A stretch of DNA of 53,188 nucleotides from Burkholderiales bacterium (GCA_016191995.1 JACPVA010000032.1:1-53188), one strand, 5' to 3'. Positions 44,254 to 52,618 are shown, numbered from the stretch's first letter. Notes: generated from the sequence alone by a model not told the origin. Made by a program: numbers and translations.

Positions 44254-44277
44254 TTATCATTGCAAATGCGAATTCAT
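44254..44277 (+). promoter_or_regulatory. Fur-box-like sequence upstream of feoAB
   Basis: TTATCATTGCAAATGCGAAT followed by TCAT, in an AT-rich island 61-84 bases before the feoA start. It resembles overlapping Fur half-sites (ATCATT, AATG-CGAATT-CAT), the pattern seen in betaproteobacterial iron promoters. Iron-dependent repression of feoAB would be expected. By-eye match only. Confidence 0.5.
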
Positions 44278-44337
44278 CGCAGTTGCGCCGGGCGCGACCG
44301 CGCGAACCCTGCAAGCCTCCAACCACCGCCCAGCATC

Positions 44338-44601
44338 GTGAAACCCGACGCCCGTCGAGCGACCAGGCTCAGCCAGCTCCAGCCCGGGCGGCGTGCGCGC
44401 GTGTCCGGCATCGCGCCGCCTGCGGCGCGCCCCGAATGGGCGCGGCTGCTGGCCGATATCGGCTTCGCCGCCGGCGAGCCGGTGCAGGTGCTGCGCAGGG
44501 CGCCGATCGGCGGCGACCCGATCGTCGTGCGCATCGGCGCCAGCACCTTCGCGCTGCGCCGCGCGGAGGCCGACTGCGTCGAGGTCGAGCTCGCTGCCTG
44601 A
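44338..44601 (+). CDS. feoA: Ferrous iron transport protein FeoA
   Basis: About 87 residues forming the FeoA SH3-like fold: RLSQLQPGRRARVSGIAPP, WARLLADIGFAAGEPVQVLR, IGGDPIVVRIGASTFALRR, EADCVEVEL. FeoA helps the FeoB permease import Fe2+. The GTG at 44338 is chosen because upstream in-frame ATG codons fall within the Fur-box-like promoter and add unrelated residues; no good ribosome-binding site is seen. Seven bases separate its stop from feoB. Confidence 0.88.
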   Translation: MKPDARRATRLSQLQPGRRARVSGIAPPAARPEWARLLADIGFAAGEPVQVLRRAPIGGDPIVVRIGASTFALRRAEADCVEVELAA

Positions 44602-44608
44602 GCGGTCG

Positions 44609-46486
44609 ATGCAGACGGCGGTCGTCCACGTCCACCCGGCCGGGCCGCTGCTGGCGCTGCTGGGCAACCCGAACTGCGGCAAGACGGCGCTGTTCAACCG
44701 CCTGACGGGCAGCCGGCAGAAGGTCGCCAACTATGCCGGCGTGACCGTCGAGCGCGTCGAGGGCCGGCTCGCCACCGCCGCGGGCCGCGTGCTGCGGCTG
44801 CTCGACCTGCCCGGCGCCTACAGCCTGTACCCGCGCAGCCCCGACGAGCGCGTCACGCGCGACGTGCTGATGGGGCACGCGCAAGGCGAGAAGCGGCCCG
44901 ACCTCGTGCTGTGCGTGGTCGATGCGGCCAACCTGCGGCGCCACCTCAAGCTGGTGATGGCGGCGCTGCGGCTGGGGCTGCCCTGCGTCGTCGCGCTCAA
45001 CATGGCCGACCGCGCCGAGCGGCTCGGGCTGGCGGTCGACGCCGGGGCGCTGGCCGCCGAACTCGGCGTGCCGGTGGTTCGAACCGTGGCGACGACGGGC
45101 GAGGGCCTCGACGCGCTGCGCGCGCTGCTCGACGACCGCCGCCACTGGGCGCCGGCGCCGGCGCCGAGCTGCGACGAGGCGACCGACGCCGAGCATGTGC
45201 AGGCGATCCTGCAGCGCCTCGGGCTGGCCGATGCGATACCCGAGGAGCCGAGCGACCGCGTCGATGCCTGGGTCCTGCACCCGGTGCTCGGCCCGCTGCT
45301 GCTGGTGCTGCTGCTGTTGCTGATGTTCCAGGCCGTCTATGCCTGGGCCGAGCCGCCGATGGGCTGGATCGAGACCGGCACCGCGTGGGTCGGCGCACAG
45401 CTCGGCGCCTCGCTGCCCGAGGGCTGGCTGCGCAGCCTGCTGGTCGACGGCATCGTCGCCGGGGTCGGCGGGGTGCTCGTCTTCCTGCCGCAGATCATGA
45501 TCCTGTTCGGCTTCATCCTGGTGCTGGAGGACAGCGGCTACCTGCCGCGCGCGGCCTACCTGCTGGACCGGCTGATGGGCGGGCTGGGGCTGTCGGGGCG
45601 CAGCTTCATCCCGCTGCTGTCGAGCTTCGCCTGCGCGATCCCCGGCATCATGGCCGCGCGCACCATCGCCGACCCGCGCGACCGGCTGGTGACGATCGCG
45701 CTGGCGCCGCTGATGACCTGCGCGGCGCGGCTGCCGGTCTACACGCTGTTGATCGGCGCCTTCGTGCCGGCGCGCGAGCTGACGCTGGCGCCCGGCATCG
45801 GATTCGGGCTGCAGGGGCTGGTGCTGTTCGGGCTGTATGTCGCCGGCATCGCCAGCGCGGCGGCGGTGGCCTGGGTGCTCAAGCACACGACGGCGCGCGG
45901 CCAGGTGCGCACGCTGATGATGGAGCTGCCGAGCTACCACTGGCCCGATGTGCGCAACGTGCTGCTCGGGCTCTGGCAGCGGCTCGCAATCTTCCTGCGA
46001 CGCGTCGGCGGCATCATCCTCGCCATGACCCTTGTGATGTGGTTCCTCGCCAGCGTCCCGGCGCCGCCGGCGGGCGCCACGGGGGCGGCGATCGAGACCA
46101 GCATCGCCGGGATGCTCGGGCGCGGGCTGCAGGCCGTGCTCGAGCCGATCGGCTTCAACTGGCAGATCAGCGTCGCGCTGGTGCCGGGCATGGTGGCGCG
46201 CGAGGTCGTCGTCAGCGCGCTGGCGACCGTCTACGCGCTGGGCGGCAGTGGCGAGGACGTGACGCAGCTCGCGTCGGTGATCGCGTCGCAGTGGAGCGTG
46301 GCGACGGCGCTCGCGCTGCTGGCGTGGTTCGTCTTCGCGCCGCAATGCCTGAGCACGCTGGCGGCGATCCGGCGCGAGACCGGGGGCTGGGCGATGCCGC
46401 TGGCGGTGGCCGCCTATCTGTTCGTGCTCGCTTATGTTGCCGCCGGCGCGACCTACCACCTGGCGCGGGCGTTGGGGGCGGGCTGA
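44609..46486 (+). CDS. feoB: Ferrous iron permease FeoB
   Basis: A 625-residue FeoB, shorter than the E. coli protein (773) but within the family range. The cytoplasmic G-domain is complete: G1 GNPNCGKTALFN, G2 AGVTVE, G3 DLPGAYS, G4 NMAD. The membrane part has the conserved gates GGVLVFLPQIMILFGF, LEDSGYLPRAAYLLDRLM and SFACAIPGIMAARTI, and PLMTCAARLPVYTLLIGAFV in the second half. It takes up Fe2+ using GTP. It follows feoA by seven bases; no feoC is visible. Confidence 0.95.
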   Translation: MQTAVVHVHPAGPLLALLGNPNCGKTALFNRLTGSRQKVANYAGVTVERVEGRLATAAGRVLRLLDLPGAYSLYPRSPDERVTRDVLMGHAQGEKRPDLVLCVVDAANLRRHLKLVMAALRLGLPCVVALNMADRAERLGLAVDAGALAAELGVPVVRTVATTGEGLDALRALLDDRRHWAPAPAPSCDEATDAEHVQAILQRLGLADAIPEEPSDRVDAWVLHPVLGPLLLVLLLLLMFQAVYAWAEPPMGWIETGTAWVGAQLGASLPEGWLRSLLVDGIVAGVGGVLVFLPQIMILFGFILVLEDSGYLPRAAYLLDRLMGGLGLSGRSFIPLLSSFACAIPGIMAARTIADPRDRLVTIALAPLMTCAARLPVYTLLIGAFVPARELTLAPGIGFGLQGLVLFGLYVAGIASAAAVAWVLKHTTARGQVRTLMMELPSYHWPDVRNVLLGLWQRLAIFLRRVGGIILAMTLVMWFLASVPAPPAGATGAAIETSIAGMLGRGLQAVLEPIGFNWQISVALVPGMVAREVVVSALATVYALGGSGEDVTQLASVIASQWSVATALALLAWFVFAPQCLSTLAAIRRETGGWAMPLAVAAYLFVLAYVAAGATYHLARALGAG

Positions 46487-46650
46487 AGCCGACGTCGTGG
46501 CGCTCCTTGCCGCGGCGGCGCCCGACCCCCCGAAGCAGGGGCGTGATTTCGTCGCACTCGCCCGCAGCGCGCGCGGCTGCATGCGGTCGCCGGTATCGGC
46601 TTCGCGGCATAGTCATGCTCATCGCCTCGACGGCGACGGGAGCATCAGCC

Positions 46651-47190
46651 ATGACCACCAGAAACTCGATCGCCATCGCGGCACTCGCCGCCACGCTCGC
46701 CATGCCGGCGGCCGCCAGGCCGGCCGATCCGGCAGCCTGCGGCGTGGGCGACCTGTCGGGGGTCGTCGTGCTCGACTGCACCGGGTATGTGGCAGGCAAC
46801 CTTTTGTCGAACAGCCCGGCGGCGGTCGCGGCTGCCGCGGCGGCGCTCGCGGACCTGGGGCTCGCCGCCAGCGACGGCAGCTGGATCGAGAAGCAGGACT
46901 TCGCCTCGGGGTCGACGATAGGCTTCGCAACCCCCTTGTACGGCACCAGCTATGTCGGGCTGCACAAGGGTGGCGCCGGCGACGGCGGGCCTGGCACGGC
47001 GATCTACCGCATCGACGCCGGGCAGGCCGGCGTGACGATGCTGGAGTTCGAGCTGCCCGGCCTGTCGTCGGCGGCGCTGTATGCCACCGGGCCGGCGCCG
47101 GTGCCGGTCCCTGAGCCGGCGGTGGCGACGCTGCTGCTCGCGGGCTTGGGCGTGATCGTGCGGTCGGCGCGCCGCCGCCGGCGCAGCTGA
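46651..47190 (+). CDS. PEP-CTERM sorting-domain exported protein
   Basis: A 179-residue exported protein. Signal peptide NSIAIAALAATLAMPAAARP. The middle contains ACGVGDLSG and DCTGYVAGNLLSNSP, a Cys/Gly pattern I recall from Burkholderiales PEP-CTERM proteins. The C-terminus is the sorting signal VPVPEPAVATLLLAGLGVIV followed by an Arg cluster. Such proteins are anchored or processed by exosortase EpsH/XrtA systems, often in exopolysaccharide-producing bacteria. The exosortase is not in this window. GGAG lies nine to ten bases before the ATG; an upstream in-frame ATG at 46615 is less likely. Confidence 0.85.
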   Translation: MTTRNSIAIAALAATLAMPAAARPADPAACGVGDLSGVVVLDCTGYVAGNLLSNSPAAVAAAAAALADLGLAASDGSWIEKQDFASGSTIGFATPLYGTSYVGLHKGGAGDGGPGTAIYRIDAGQAGVTMLEFELPGLSSAALYATGPAPVPVPEPAVATLLLAGLGVIVRSARRRRRS

Positions 47191-47238
47191 GCGAGGCCGC
47201 GCCGCCCGCGCTGCGGGCGCCGCTGGCGCCAGGCACGG

Positions 47239-47256
47239 GCGCGCGCGCGCGCGCGC
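47239..47256. repeat. (GC)9 dinucleotide run
   Basis: Eighteen alternating G and C bases in the 183-base gap between the PEP-CTERM gene and the RNase Z-like gene. It is prone to slippage and could adopt Z-DNA. No gene depends on its length as far as I can see. Confidence 0.8.
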
Positions 47257-47373
47257 GGGCCGACCTCAAGGACGGGCGCCTGCATGTCGACGCGCGGCAC
47301 GGACGCGCGCGCGGGTCGACCTGTTGCCGGCTGACGCCGACTGACTCGAGCGAAGGGCTGCGTCGGCCAAGGT

Positions 47374-48399
47374 TCAGCAGAGCTGGTCGGGCGGCGCCGC
47401 GCGCGCCGCCTCCACCTCCGCCAGCAGCTCGTCGCCGCGCCCCTGGTAGCGCGACGAGAAATGCATCGGCACGACGATGCGGGCGCCGAGCTCGCGCGCG
47501 ATGCAGCCGGCCTGGCGTGCCGTCAGGTGGCTCTTGCGTTCGGCGTGCGCGCGGTCGGCGTCGAGGAAGACGCTCTCGATGAAGAGCCGGTCGATGCCGG
47601 CGAGCAGCGCGCGAAGCCGCTCGCGGTTGTCGTCGCTGAAGCGCAGGTCGGTGACGTAGCCGATTCGCTCGCCGGGAACGACGTCGAGCACCGCCGCGGC
47701 CAGCTCGCCGACGCGGCGAAGCTGCTCGTGCACCCCGGCGCGGTCGCGCCAGCGCACGCGGATCGGCGTCTCCACGGGCGCGCCGGCGAGCACGGCGGCC
47801 TTCAGCTCGCGCAGCCAGGCGCCGCTGGTCAGGCCCAGCGCCGCGAGCCGGTCGGGCGCGACGCGCGGGCGCGGCTTGCCGTCGATCGCAAAGGCCAGGC
47901 ACGGCATCCCGTGGTCGACGAAGGCGGCGCGCACGCGCAGCAGCGGATCGTCGTGCAGCGTTCCGGCGGGCAGCGCCGGCGCCTCGGCATCCTCGCGTGC
48001 GAAACCGCTGCGGCTCGAGAAGCGTGCGCGGCGCCAGATGCCATCGGGCCGCAGCTCGCGCACGTCCAGCTGCAGCGCGACCGGGTAGCGCTGCACGACG
48101 TTCCAGGTGTAGGCGCGAAGCTTGTGCTCGACCTGGTCGACGAAGCCGGGGCCGCCGGTCAGCGCGACGCGTTCCTTGCGTCCGAGCACGACGCGCAGCC
48201 AGTTGTCGAAGCCGGCGAAGTGGTCCATGTGCGTGTGGCTGACGAAGATGTCGTCGATGCGCATCAGCACGCGCGGCGGCAGCCGCGACAGGTCGCCGAG
48301 GTCGAACAGCAGCGCGCGCCTCTCGCCTTGCAGGTCGACGAGCAGCCCCGGGTCGCCAAATGCGCCGTCGACGAGGCTGGGTGCGAAAAGTTGGAACAA
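47374..48399 (-). CDS. RNase Z-like metallo-beta-lactamase hydrolase
   Basis: A 341-residue metallo-beta-lactamase fold protein of the RNase Z / ElaC-like type. Zinc motif FVSHTHMDHFAGFDNWLRV near residues 52-70, then FVDHGMPCLAFAIDG, GYVTDLRFSDDNRERL (Asp) and the C-terminal KSHLTARQAGCIARELGA plus VVPMHFSSRYQG (His). True RNase Z processes tRNA 3' ends; this one is diverged and longer in the middle, so another phosphoester or thioester may be the target. The only usable start is TTG 48399, since a stop lies just upstream. It follows the fumarylacetoacetase-like gene by 18 bases. Confidence 0.82.
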   Translation of the reverse strand: MFQLFAPSLVDGAFGDPGLLVDLQGERRALLFDLGDLSRLPPRVLMRIDDIFVSHTHMDHFAGFDNWLRVVLGRKERVALTGGPGFVDQVEHKLRAYTWNVVQRYPVALQLDVRELRPDGIWRRARFSSRSGFAREDAEAPALPAGTLHDDPLLRVRAAFVDHGMPCLAFAIDGKPRPRVAPDRLAALGLTSGAWLRELKAAVLAGAPVETPIRVRWRDRAGVHEQLRRVGELAAAVLDVVPGERIGYVTDLRFSDDNRERLRALLAGIDRLFIESVFLDADRAHAERKSHLTARQAGCIARELGARIVVPMHFSSRYQGRGDELLAEVEAARAAPPDQLC

Positions 48400-48417
48400 G
48401 CCCGTGGCCGGCCCGGC

Positions 48418-49184
48418 TCAGCCGTAGGCGTTAGCCAGCGTGCCGATGCCGTCGATCGTCACCTCGACGCGCGTGCCCGGCTTCATCGGCAGCACGCCCA
48501 GCGAGGTACCGCACAGGATCAGGTCGCCCGGCTCCAGCGTCATGTCCTGCGATACCCGCGCGACGATCTCGGCCGGGCCGAAGAACATGTCGGCGAGCTC
48601 GAAGTTCTGGCGTTCGCGCCCGCCCACGACCGTTCGCAGCGTCGCGCCCGCGGCGCGGAATTCGGTCTCGACGACCGGGCCGAAGGGGCAGAAGCCGTCG
48701 AAGCTCTTGGCGCGCGCCCACTGCATGAATTGCGGATCGCGCTGCAGCAGCTCGATCGCGGTGATGTCGTTGGCGCAGGTGTAGCCCAGGATGTGTGCCG
48801 CGGCCTCGGCCGCGCCGACTGCGCGCGCGCGCGCCGACCGATGACGATGCCGAGCTCGCCCTCGTACGCCACGCGCCCGTCGTACGACGCCGGTACCGCC
48901 ACCGGCTGCTCGTGCGCGGCGATGCTGCCGGGCGACTTCAGGAAGTACAGCGGCTCGGAGGGCTCGGCCCAGCCGTTGCGGGCGGCCGCGGCGCGGAAGT
49001 TGTTCCACAGGCCCACGATCTTGCCGGGTGCGCAGGGCGGCCGCCAGGCGATGCGGTCCAGAGGCAGGCGCCGGCCGGTCGGGCGCGGGATGTCGAACAG
49101 GTCGCCCTCGTGGACGTGCACCTCGTCGCCTTCCAGCGTCCCGAATGCCTCGCGCCCGTCGTGGGCGAATCGCAACCACTTCAT
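48418..49184 (-). pseudogene. Fumarylacetoacetate hydrolase-family gene, frameshifted in a GC run
   Basis: The first part reads MKWLRFAHDGREAFGTLEGD from 49184, then APGKIVGLWNNFRAAAARNG and YEGELGIVIGRRARA (metal-site Glu residues). The reading frame then shifts, and the rest (AAEAAAHILGYTCANDITAI, FCPFGPVVETEF, LILCGTSLGVLPMKPGTRVE) continues in another frame to 48418. The break lies in the (GC)7 run 48821-48834. Removing one GC unit joins the two parts exactly as IGRRARAVGAAEAAAHILG and gives a normal 254-residue enzyme. The family hydrolyses or decarboxylates ring-cleavage products with Mg2+. The shift may be a real lesion, a phase-variable tract or a sequencing error. Confidence 0.85.
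48821..48834. repeat. (GC)7 run at the frameshift
   Basis: Fourteen alternating bases inside the fumarylacetoacetase-family gene. Six units would keep the gene open and seven break it. Dinucleotide runs of this length are prone to replication slippage and to base-calling errors. Confidence 0.9.
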
Positions 49185-49208
49185 TGCCGGTCTTCCATCG
49201 CGGCCGTC

Positions 49209-49246
49209 GCAAGAAAAAGGCCAGCAGGCGGTCGCCGGCTGGCCTT
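49209..49246 (-). terminator. Intrinsic terminator after tRNA-Asn
   Basis: On the minus strand AAGGCCAGC and GCTGGCCTT form a perfect 9-bp stem around a 12-base GC-rich loop, followed directly by TTTTTCTT. It lies just downstream of tRNA-Asn and before the fumarylacetoacetase-like gene. Confidence 0.88.
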
Positions 49247-49254
49247 GCGGATCT

Positions 49255-49330
49255 TGGCTCCCCGACCTGGGCTCGAACCAGGGACCTACGGATTAACAGT
49301 CCGGCGCTCTACCGACTGAGCTATCGGGGA
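49255..49330 (-). tRNA. tRNA-Asn (anticodon GTT)
   Basis: 76 bases including an encoded CCA. Acceptor arms TCCCCGA and TCGGGGA pair fully, with discriminator G. D-arm TAGCTCAGTCGGTAGAGC, anticodon loop CTGTTAA, T-loop GGTTCGAGCCC are all standard. Confidence 0.98.
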
Positions 49331-49407
49331 ACAGCCCACAACTATAAACGATCCCGGCCGCCTCCCGGCCTGCCGATCGCGCCTCACCGATCGGCAACGC
49401 ACGCCGC

Positions 49408-51645
49408 TCACAGCGCCGCCTGCAGCGACACCCGCACGCTGCGCGGCGCGAGCGGGAACAGGTAGACATGGCCGAACTGCGTCGGCGTGTCGCGCCAGGC
49501 CCGCTCGTCGAGCAGGTTGTCGATGCCGACGCGCCAGCGCCAGCGCACGCCGGCGGCCTGCCAGCGGCCGGCGATGGCGGCGTCCAGCCGCGTCCACGAC
49601 GGCGCGCGCAGGCTGTTGTCGGCCAGCACCATGCGCGGGCCCTCGTGCACCAGCGCGAGCTCGCCGAGGCCGCCGCGCCAGGCGCCGAGCTCGCGCGCGA
49701 TGCGCGCCTTCAGTGCGTGCTCCGGCACGTTGGTCGGCGTCAGCCCGTTGGCCGCGGGGTCGCGGCTGCCGCGGCGCTCGGCGTCCAGCGCCATCGCGCT
49801 GCCGTCCACGGCCCAGGCGCCGGCGCGCCAGCCGATCCGCGCCTCGACGCCGAGATGCCGCGCCTGGCCGTCGATCGCGCGCGTGCAGCTCGCATCCTCG
49901 CCGCAGCTTCCGAGATCGACCGCCAGCGGCCGCTCGATCGAGAACGCCGCCAGCGACCAGCCCGGCGCATCGCCCGCGGCTTCGCGCTTGACGCCGAGCT
50001 CGACCTGCTCGCTCTCCAGCGCCGGCAGCGGCTGGCCGGCGTTGGTGTAGAGGCCGAGATTCGGCGCCACGTCGGTCTCGACGCCGCGGCCCCAGCTCGC
50101 GTAGACCATCGTGCCCGCGTCGAGCTTGTACGCCAGCGCCAGCCACGGCGTCGTGAACGACTGGCGGTAGTCGATCGGGCGCGAGCCGTCGGTGCGCACG
50201 CTCTCGCGCTGCAGGCGCGTATGGCGCAGCCCGGCCCACAGCGACCATGCGGGGGCGATCTCGACGACATCGCGCAGATACCACTCGGTGCTGCGCTCGT
50301 CGCGGTTCGTGCCCTCGTCGGTCAGTTCGGGCGCGGCCCCGGTGACGAGGCTGCCGTCGTCGCGCCCGCTGCCGGCATAGTTGAACGCCTGGCGGCCGAA
50401 ACGGTCCCGTCCGCGCACGATCAGCACGCCGGCGGCCAGATCGTGCGTCAGGCTGCCGGTGCGCGCACGGCCGGCGGCCTGCAGGTCCAGCGCGTCGACG
50501 CGCCGGCGCTCGCCTTCGCTGCGGAAGTCGTACAGGTCGAAGCCGCCGTCCGGGCAGTAGCGGTCGGCCCAGTAGAGGTCGGCGGCGGCGTCGTAGCAGC
50601 CGTAGGGGAAGGCGATGCGGTCGTCGCTCTCGAGCCGCTGCGTCGCGCCGTGGGCGCTGAACTGCCATGCGTCCGACAGCCGCTGGCGCCAGCGCAGCGA
50701 CGCCGTCGTGCCCTCGAAGTCCGACGGCAGCGACCAGGGCTGGTTGTTCAGGTTGATGCGCGGGTCGATCGTCGAGGCCTTGGGCAGCGCATCGCCGCGC
50801 AGGCTGAATCCGGGCACGCTCGGCTGGCGCTGCCGGCTCCACTCGAACTCGGCCTCCAGCCGGCTGTCGGCGGTCAGCTGGGCGTCGCCGGCCAGCGCGA
50901 GCATCCGGCGTGTGCCGTCGGCGTCGCGCGCCGCCGGGCGCAGCTCGGCCGCCTCGGCATTGACGCGCAAGCCGTAGCGCGCGGCCTCGCCGAAGCGATC
51001 GGAGAGGTCCAGCTGCGCAACGAGCCCGCCGCGCGACTGCCATTCCAGCCGTGCCTCGCGCAGGCGCAGGTTCGGCCGCTTGACGACGAGGTTGGCCAGC
51101 CCGCCCGGGGCACTGACGCCGGCCTGGATGCCGCTGGCGCCCTGGAGCAGCTCGACGCGCTCCTTGTTGGCCAGGCCGATCGCGGTCTCGGCGTTGATCG
51201 GCAGGCCGTCGCGCCGGTAGTTGGCGCGGTTGTCCAGCACGAAACCGCGCACCGCGAGAAAGCTCCAGTAGCCGTCGGTGTTGTAGGCGTCGGAGACGGC
51301 GGCGTCGAGCCGCGCCAGCCCTGCGATCGACGCGACCCCGGCGTCGGCGAGCAGGTCGGCGCCGAAGACATTCGCCTGCAACGGGGTTTCGGCCAGCGGC
51401 TGCGACCCGAAGCCGGCGACGGCGGCGGCGGCGCGGCCGGTGATCGTGATGCGCTCAGGCGCTTGCGCTTGTGCCTGCACCGCCGCCGCGGCCAGCGTGG
51501 CGGCGGCCACGGCCAGCGCGGCCGGGGCGCAGGCAGCCCTGTGCGGACCGCGCGCCGGGACGCCGCAACGCGCAGCGACGGGGACGAGTGCGGGCGGCGC
51601 GGCGCGCCGGCCGCGGCGGATGAGTCGGGTGGGTCGGTTTGCCAT
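49408..51645 (-). CDS. TonB-dependent outer-membrane receptor under TPP riboswitch control
   Basis: A 745-residue TonB-dependent receptor. A long Arg/Ala-rich signal region ends near AVQAQAQAPERITITG, which contains the TonB-box area. The plug domain holds FLAVRGFVLDNRANYRRDGL, RVELLQGASGIQAGVSAPGG and LANLVVKRP. The barrel follows and ends FPLAPRSVRVSLQAAL. The layout is that of FhuE/FpvA-like siderophore receptors, but the TPP riboswitch in its leader points to thiamine or a thiamine precursor as cargo, as proposed for other riboswitch-controlled receptors. AGGAG lies nine bases before the ATG. No inner-membrane thiamine transporter is adjacent. Confidence 0.9.
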   Translation of the reverse strand: MANRPTRLIRRGRRAAPPALVPVAARCGVPARGPHRAACAPAALAVAAATLAAAAVQAQAQAPERITITGRAAAAVAGFGSQPLAETPLQANVFGADLLADAGVASIAGLARLDAAVSDAYNTDGYWSFLAVRGFVLDNRANYRRDGLPINAETAIGLANKERVELLQGASGIQAGVSAPGGLANLVVKRPNLRLREARLEWQSRGGLVAQLDLSDRFGEAARYGLRVNAEAAELRPAARDADGTRRMLALAGDAQLTADSRLEAEFEWSRQRQPSVPGFSLRGDALPKASTIDPRINLNNQPWSLPSDFEGTTASLRWRQRLSDAWQFSAHGATQRLESDDRIAFPYGCYDAAADLYWADRYCPDGGFDLYDFRSEGERRRVDALDLQAAGRARTGSLTHDLAAGVLIVRGRDRFGRQAFNYAGSGRDDGSLVTGAAPELTDEGTNRDERSTEWYLRDVVEIAPAWSLWAGLRHTRLQRESVRTDGSRPIDYRQSFTTPWLALAYKLDAGTMVYASWGRGVETDVAPNLGLYTNAGQPLPALESEQVELGVKREAAGDAPGWSLAAFSIERPLAVDLGSCGEDASCTRAIDGQARHLGVEARIGWRAGAWAVDGSAMALDAERRGSRDPAANGLTPTNVPEHALKARIARELGAWRGGLGELALVHEGPRMVLADNSLRAPSWTRLDAAIAGRWQAAGVRWRWRVGIDNLLDERAWRDTPTQFGHVYLFPLAPRSVRVSLQAAL

Positions 51646-51726
51646 CGTGCGCGTCTCCTGCGGCGGATGGCAGGTCGGCGGGTCACGATGGGGGCACCCT
51701 GGGCCGGGTGCGGGGATCGGGACGCT

Positions 51727-51852
51727 GCTTCCCTGCGCGAGGATTACCTCGGGCCCGTCCAGGGCCCCGGGGCGCGCCTTGCGGCCACGCCCCGACAGGT
51801 TCAAAGGGACTTTCTCAGCCGGGCGGCCCGTGCCGCCCAGCACCCCTAGCGA
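51727..51852 (-). promoter_or_regulatory. TPP riboswitch (thi box) with an extra insert
   Basis: On the minus strand the leader carries all core TPP aptamer blocks in order: AGGGGTGCT (P2), the P3 stem GGGCGG/CCGCCC, GGCTGAGAAAGTCCCTTT, GAACCTG, the P5 hairpin GAGG-TAAT-CCTC, and GCGCAGGGAAGC. Between ACCTG and the P5 hairpin, where about three bases are usual, 45 bases (51751-51795) form two extra GC hairpins. A TATCAT -10 box at 51864-51859 would start transcription at about 51852. Downstream, GCACCC/GGGTGC may be part of the expression platform. It should lower receptor synthesis when TPP is abundant. Confidence 0.9.
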
Positions 51853-51998
51853 GCTTCGATGATAGCGCCGCCACGCCGCTGCATCGGCGACCCGGGCATG
51901 CCTCCGGGCGACGAGCGCGGCGCGTGCAGGCCCTGCAGACGCCGCCACCCGTGCTGCCGATCGGCGAGCGCGGAGATTGCAGCGAGCGCGGAGATGCG

Positions 51999-52052
51999 GC
52001 GAACGCGACGAACGCGGCGAACGCGACGAACGCGGCGAGCGCGGCGAGCGCG
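51999..52052. repeat. Six tandem 9-bp repeats
   Basis: Consecutive units GCGAACGCG, ACGAACGCG, GCGAACGCG, ACGAACGCG, GCGAGCGCG, GCGAGCGCG, ending 20 bases from the stop codon of the Mpo1-like gene. Noncoding as far as can be judged. Nothing else is seen between the riboswitch promoter (51864) and the stop at 52073. Confidence 0.88.
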
Positions 52053-52072
52053 GCCCGCGCCGGCCGGCCGCT

Positions 52073-52618
52073 TCAGTGCGGCAGCGGGTGCGCCAGGTCG
52101 CGCACGCGGGTCGGCCCGGCGTGGCGCTCGATCTCGGCCATCAGGCGCCTGAACAGGCCCAGTCCCGCCAGCAGCTCCAGCACGACGAACATCGGGCCGA
52201 CGAGCAGTCCGGCGGCGCCGCCCTCGCGCGGCGCCTGCCGGCCCTCGTAGTAATGGCCCAGCAGCTTGACGAGCCAGCCGGCCGCGACCGCGCCTGCCCC
52301 CCAGGCGAGCCAGGCCGCGGTGCCGCCGCCGCCCAGCGGCTGGCCCAGCGCCAGCAGCAGCGCGACCGCCACGCTTGCCGCCAGGCCGAGGCCGAACTGC
52401 CCGCGCGTGAGATACCACACCGCCGCGAGCGGGAAGGCGAGCCAGGCCGGCGTCAGCGACGCGCCACCGACCTGCAGCGCCGGACGCGCCAGCAGCACGC
52501 CGGTGCCGAATACCATCAGCGGCACGCCGACCAGGTGGGTCGCGATATTGCGCCGGTCGCGGTGCGATTCGGCGTAGCGCTGCAGCAAGGCGGTGGCGGT
52601 GCGGGCGGGACGGGTCAT
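52073..52618 (-). CDS. Mpo1/DUF962-family membrane protein
   Basis: A 181-residue membrane protein of the Mpo1-like (DUF962) family, named after the yeast 2-hydroxy fatty acid dioxygenase. The N-terminal LLQRYAESHRDRRNIATHLVG has the conserved HxxxxN..TH pattern, then VPLMVFGTGVLLA and several hydrophobic segments, with LGHYYEGRQAPREGGAAGLLVG containing the second His and LLVGPMFVVLELL. Iron-dependent alpha-oxidation of hydroxy fatty acids is the family role in yeast; bacterial function is not established. AGGAG lies nine bases before the ATG. Divergent from dcd. Confidence 0.87.
   Translation of the reverse strand: MTRPARTATALLQRYAESHRDRRNIATHLVGVPLMVFGTGVLLARPALQVGGASLTPAWLAFPLAAVWYLTRGQFGLGLAASVAVALLLALGQPLGGGGTAAWLAWGAGAVAAGWLVKLLGHYYEGRQAPREGGAAGLLVGPMFVVLELLAGLGLFRRLMAEIERHAGPTRVRDLAHPLPH

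Noticed and set aside
47239..47256. (GC)9 as a phase-variation tract
   Set aside because: It lies between genes and does not interrupt a recognisable coding sequence or promoter.
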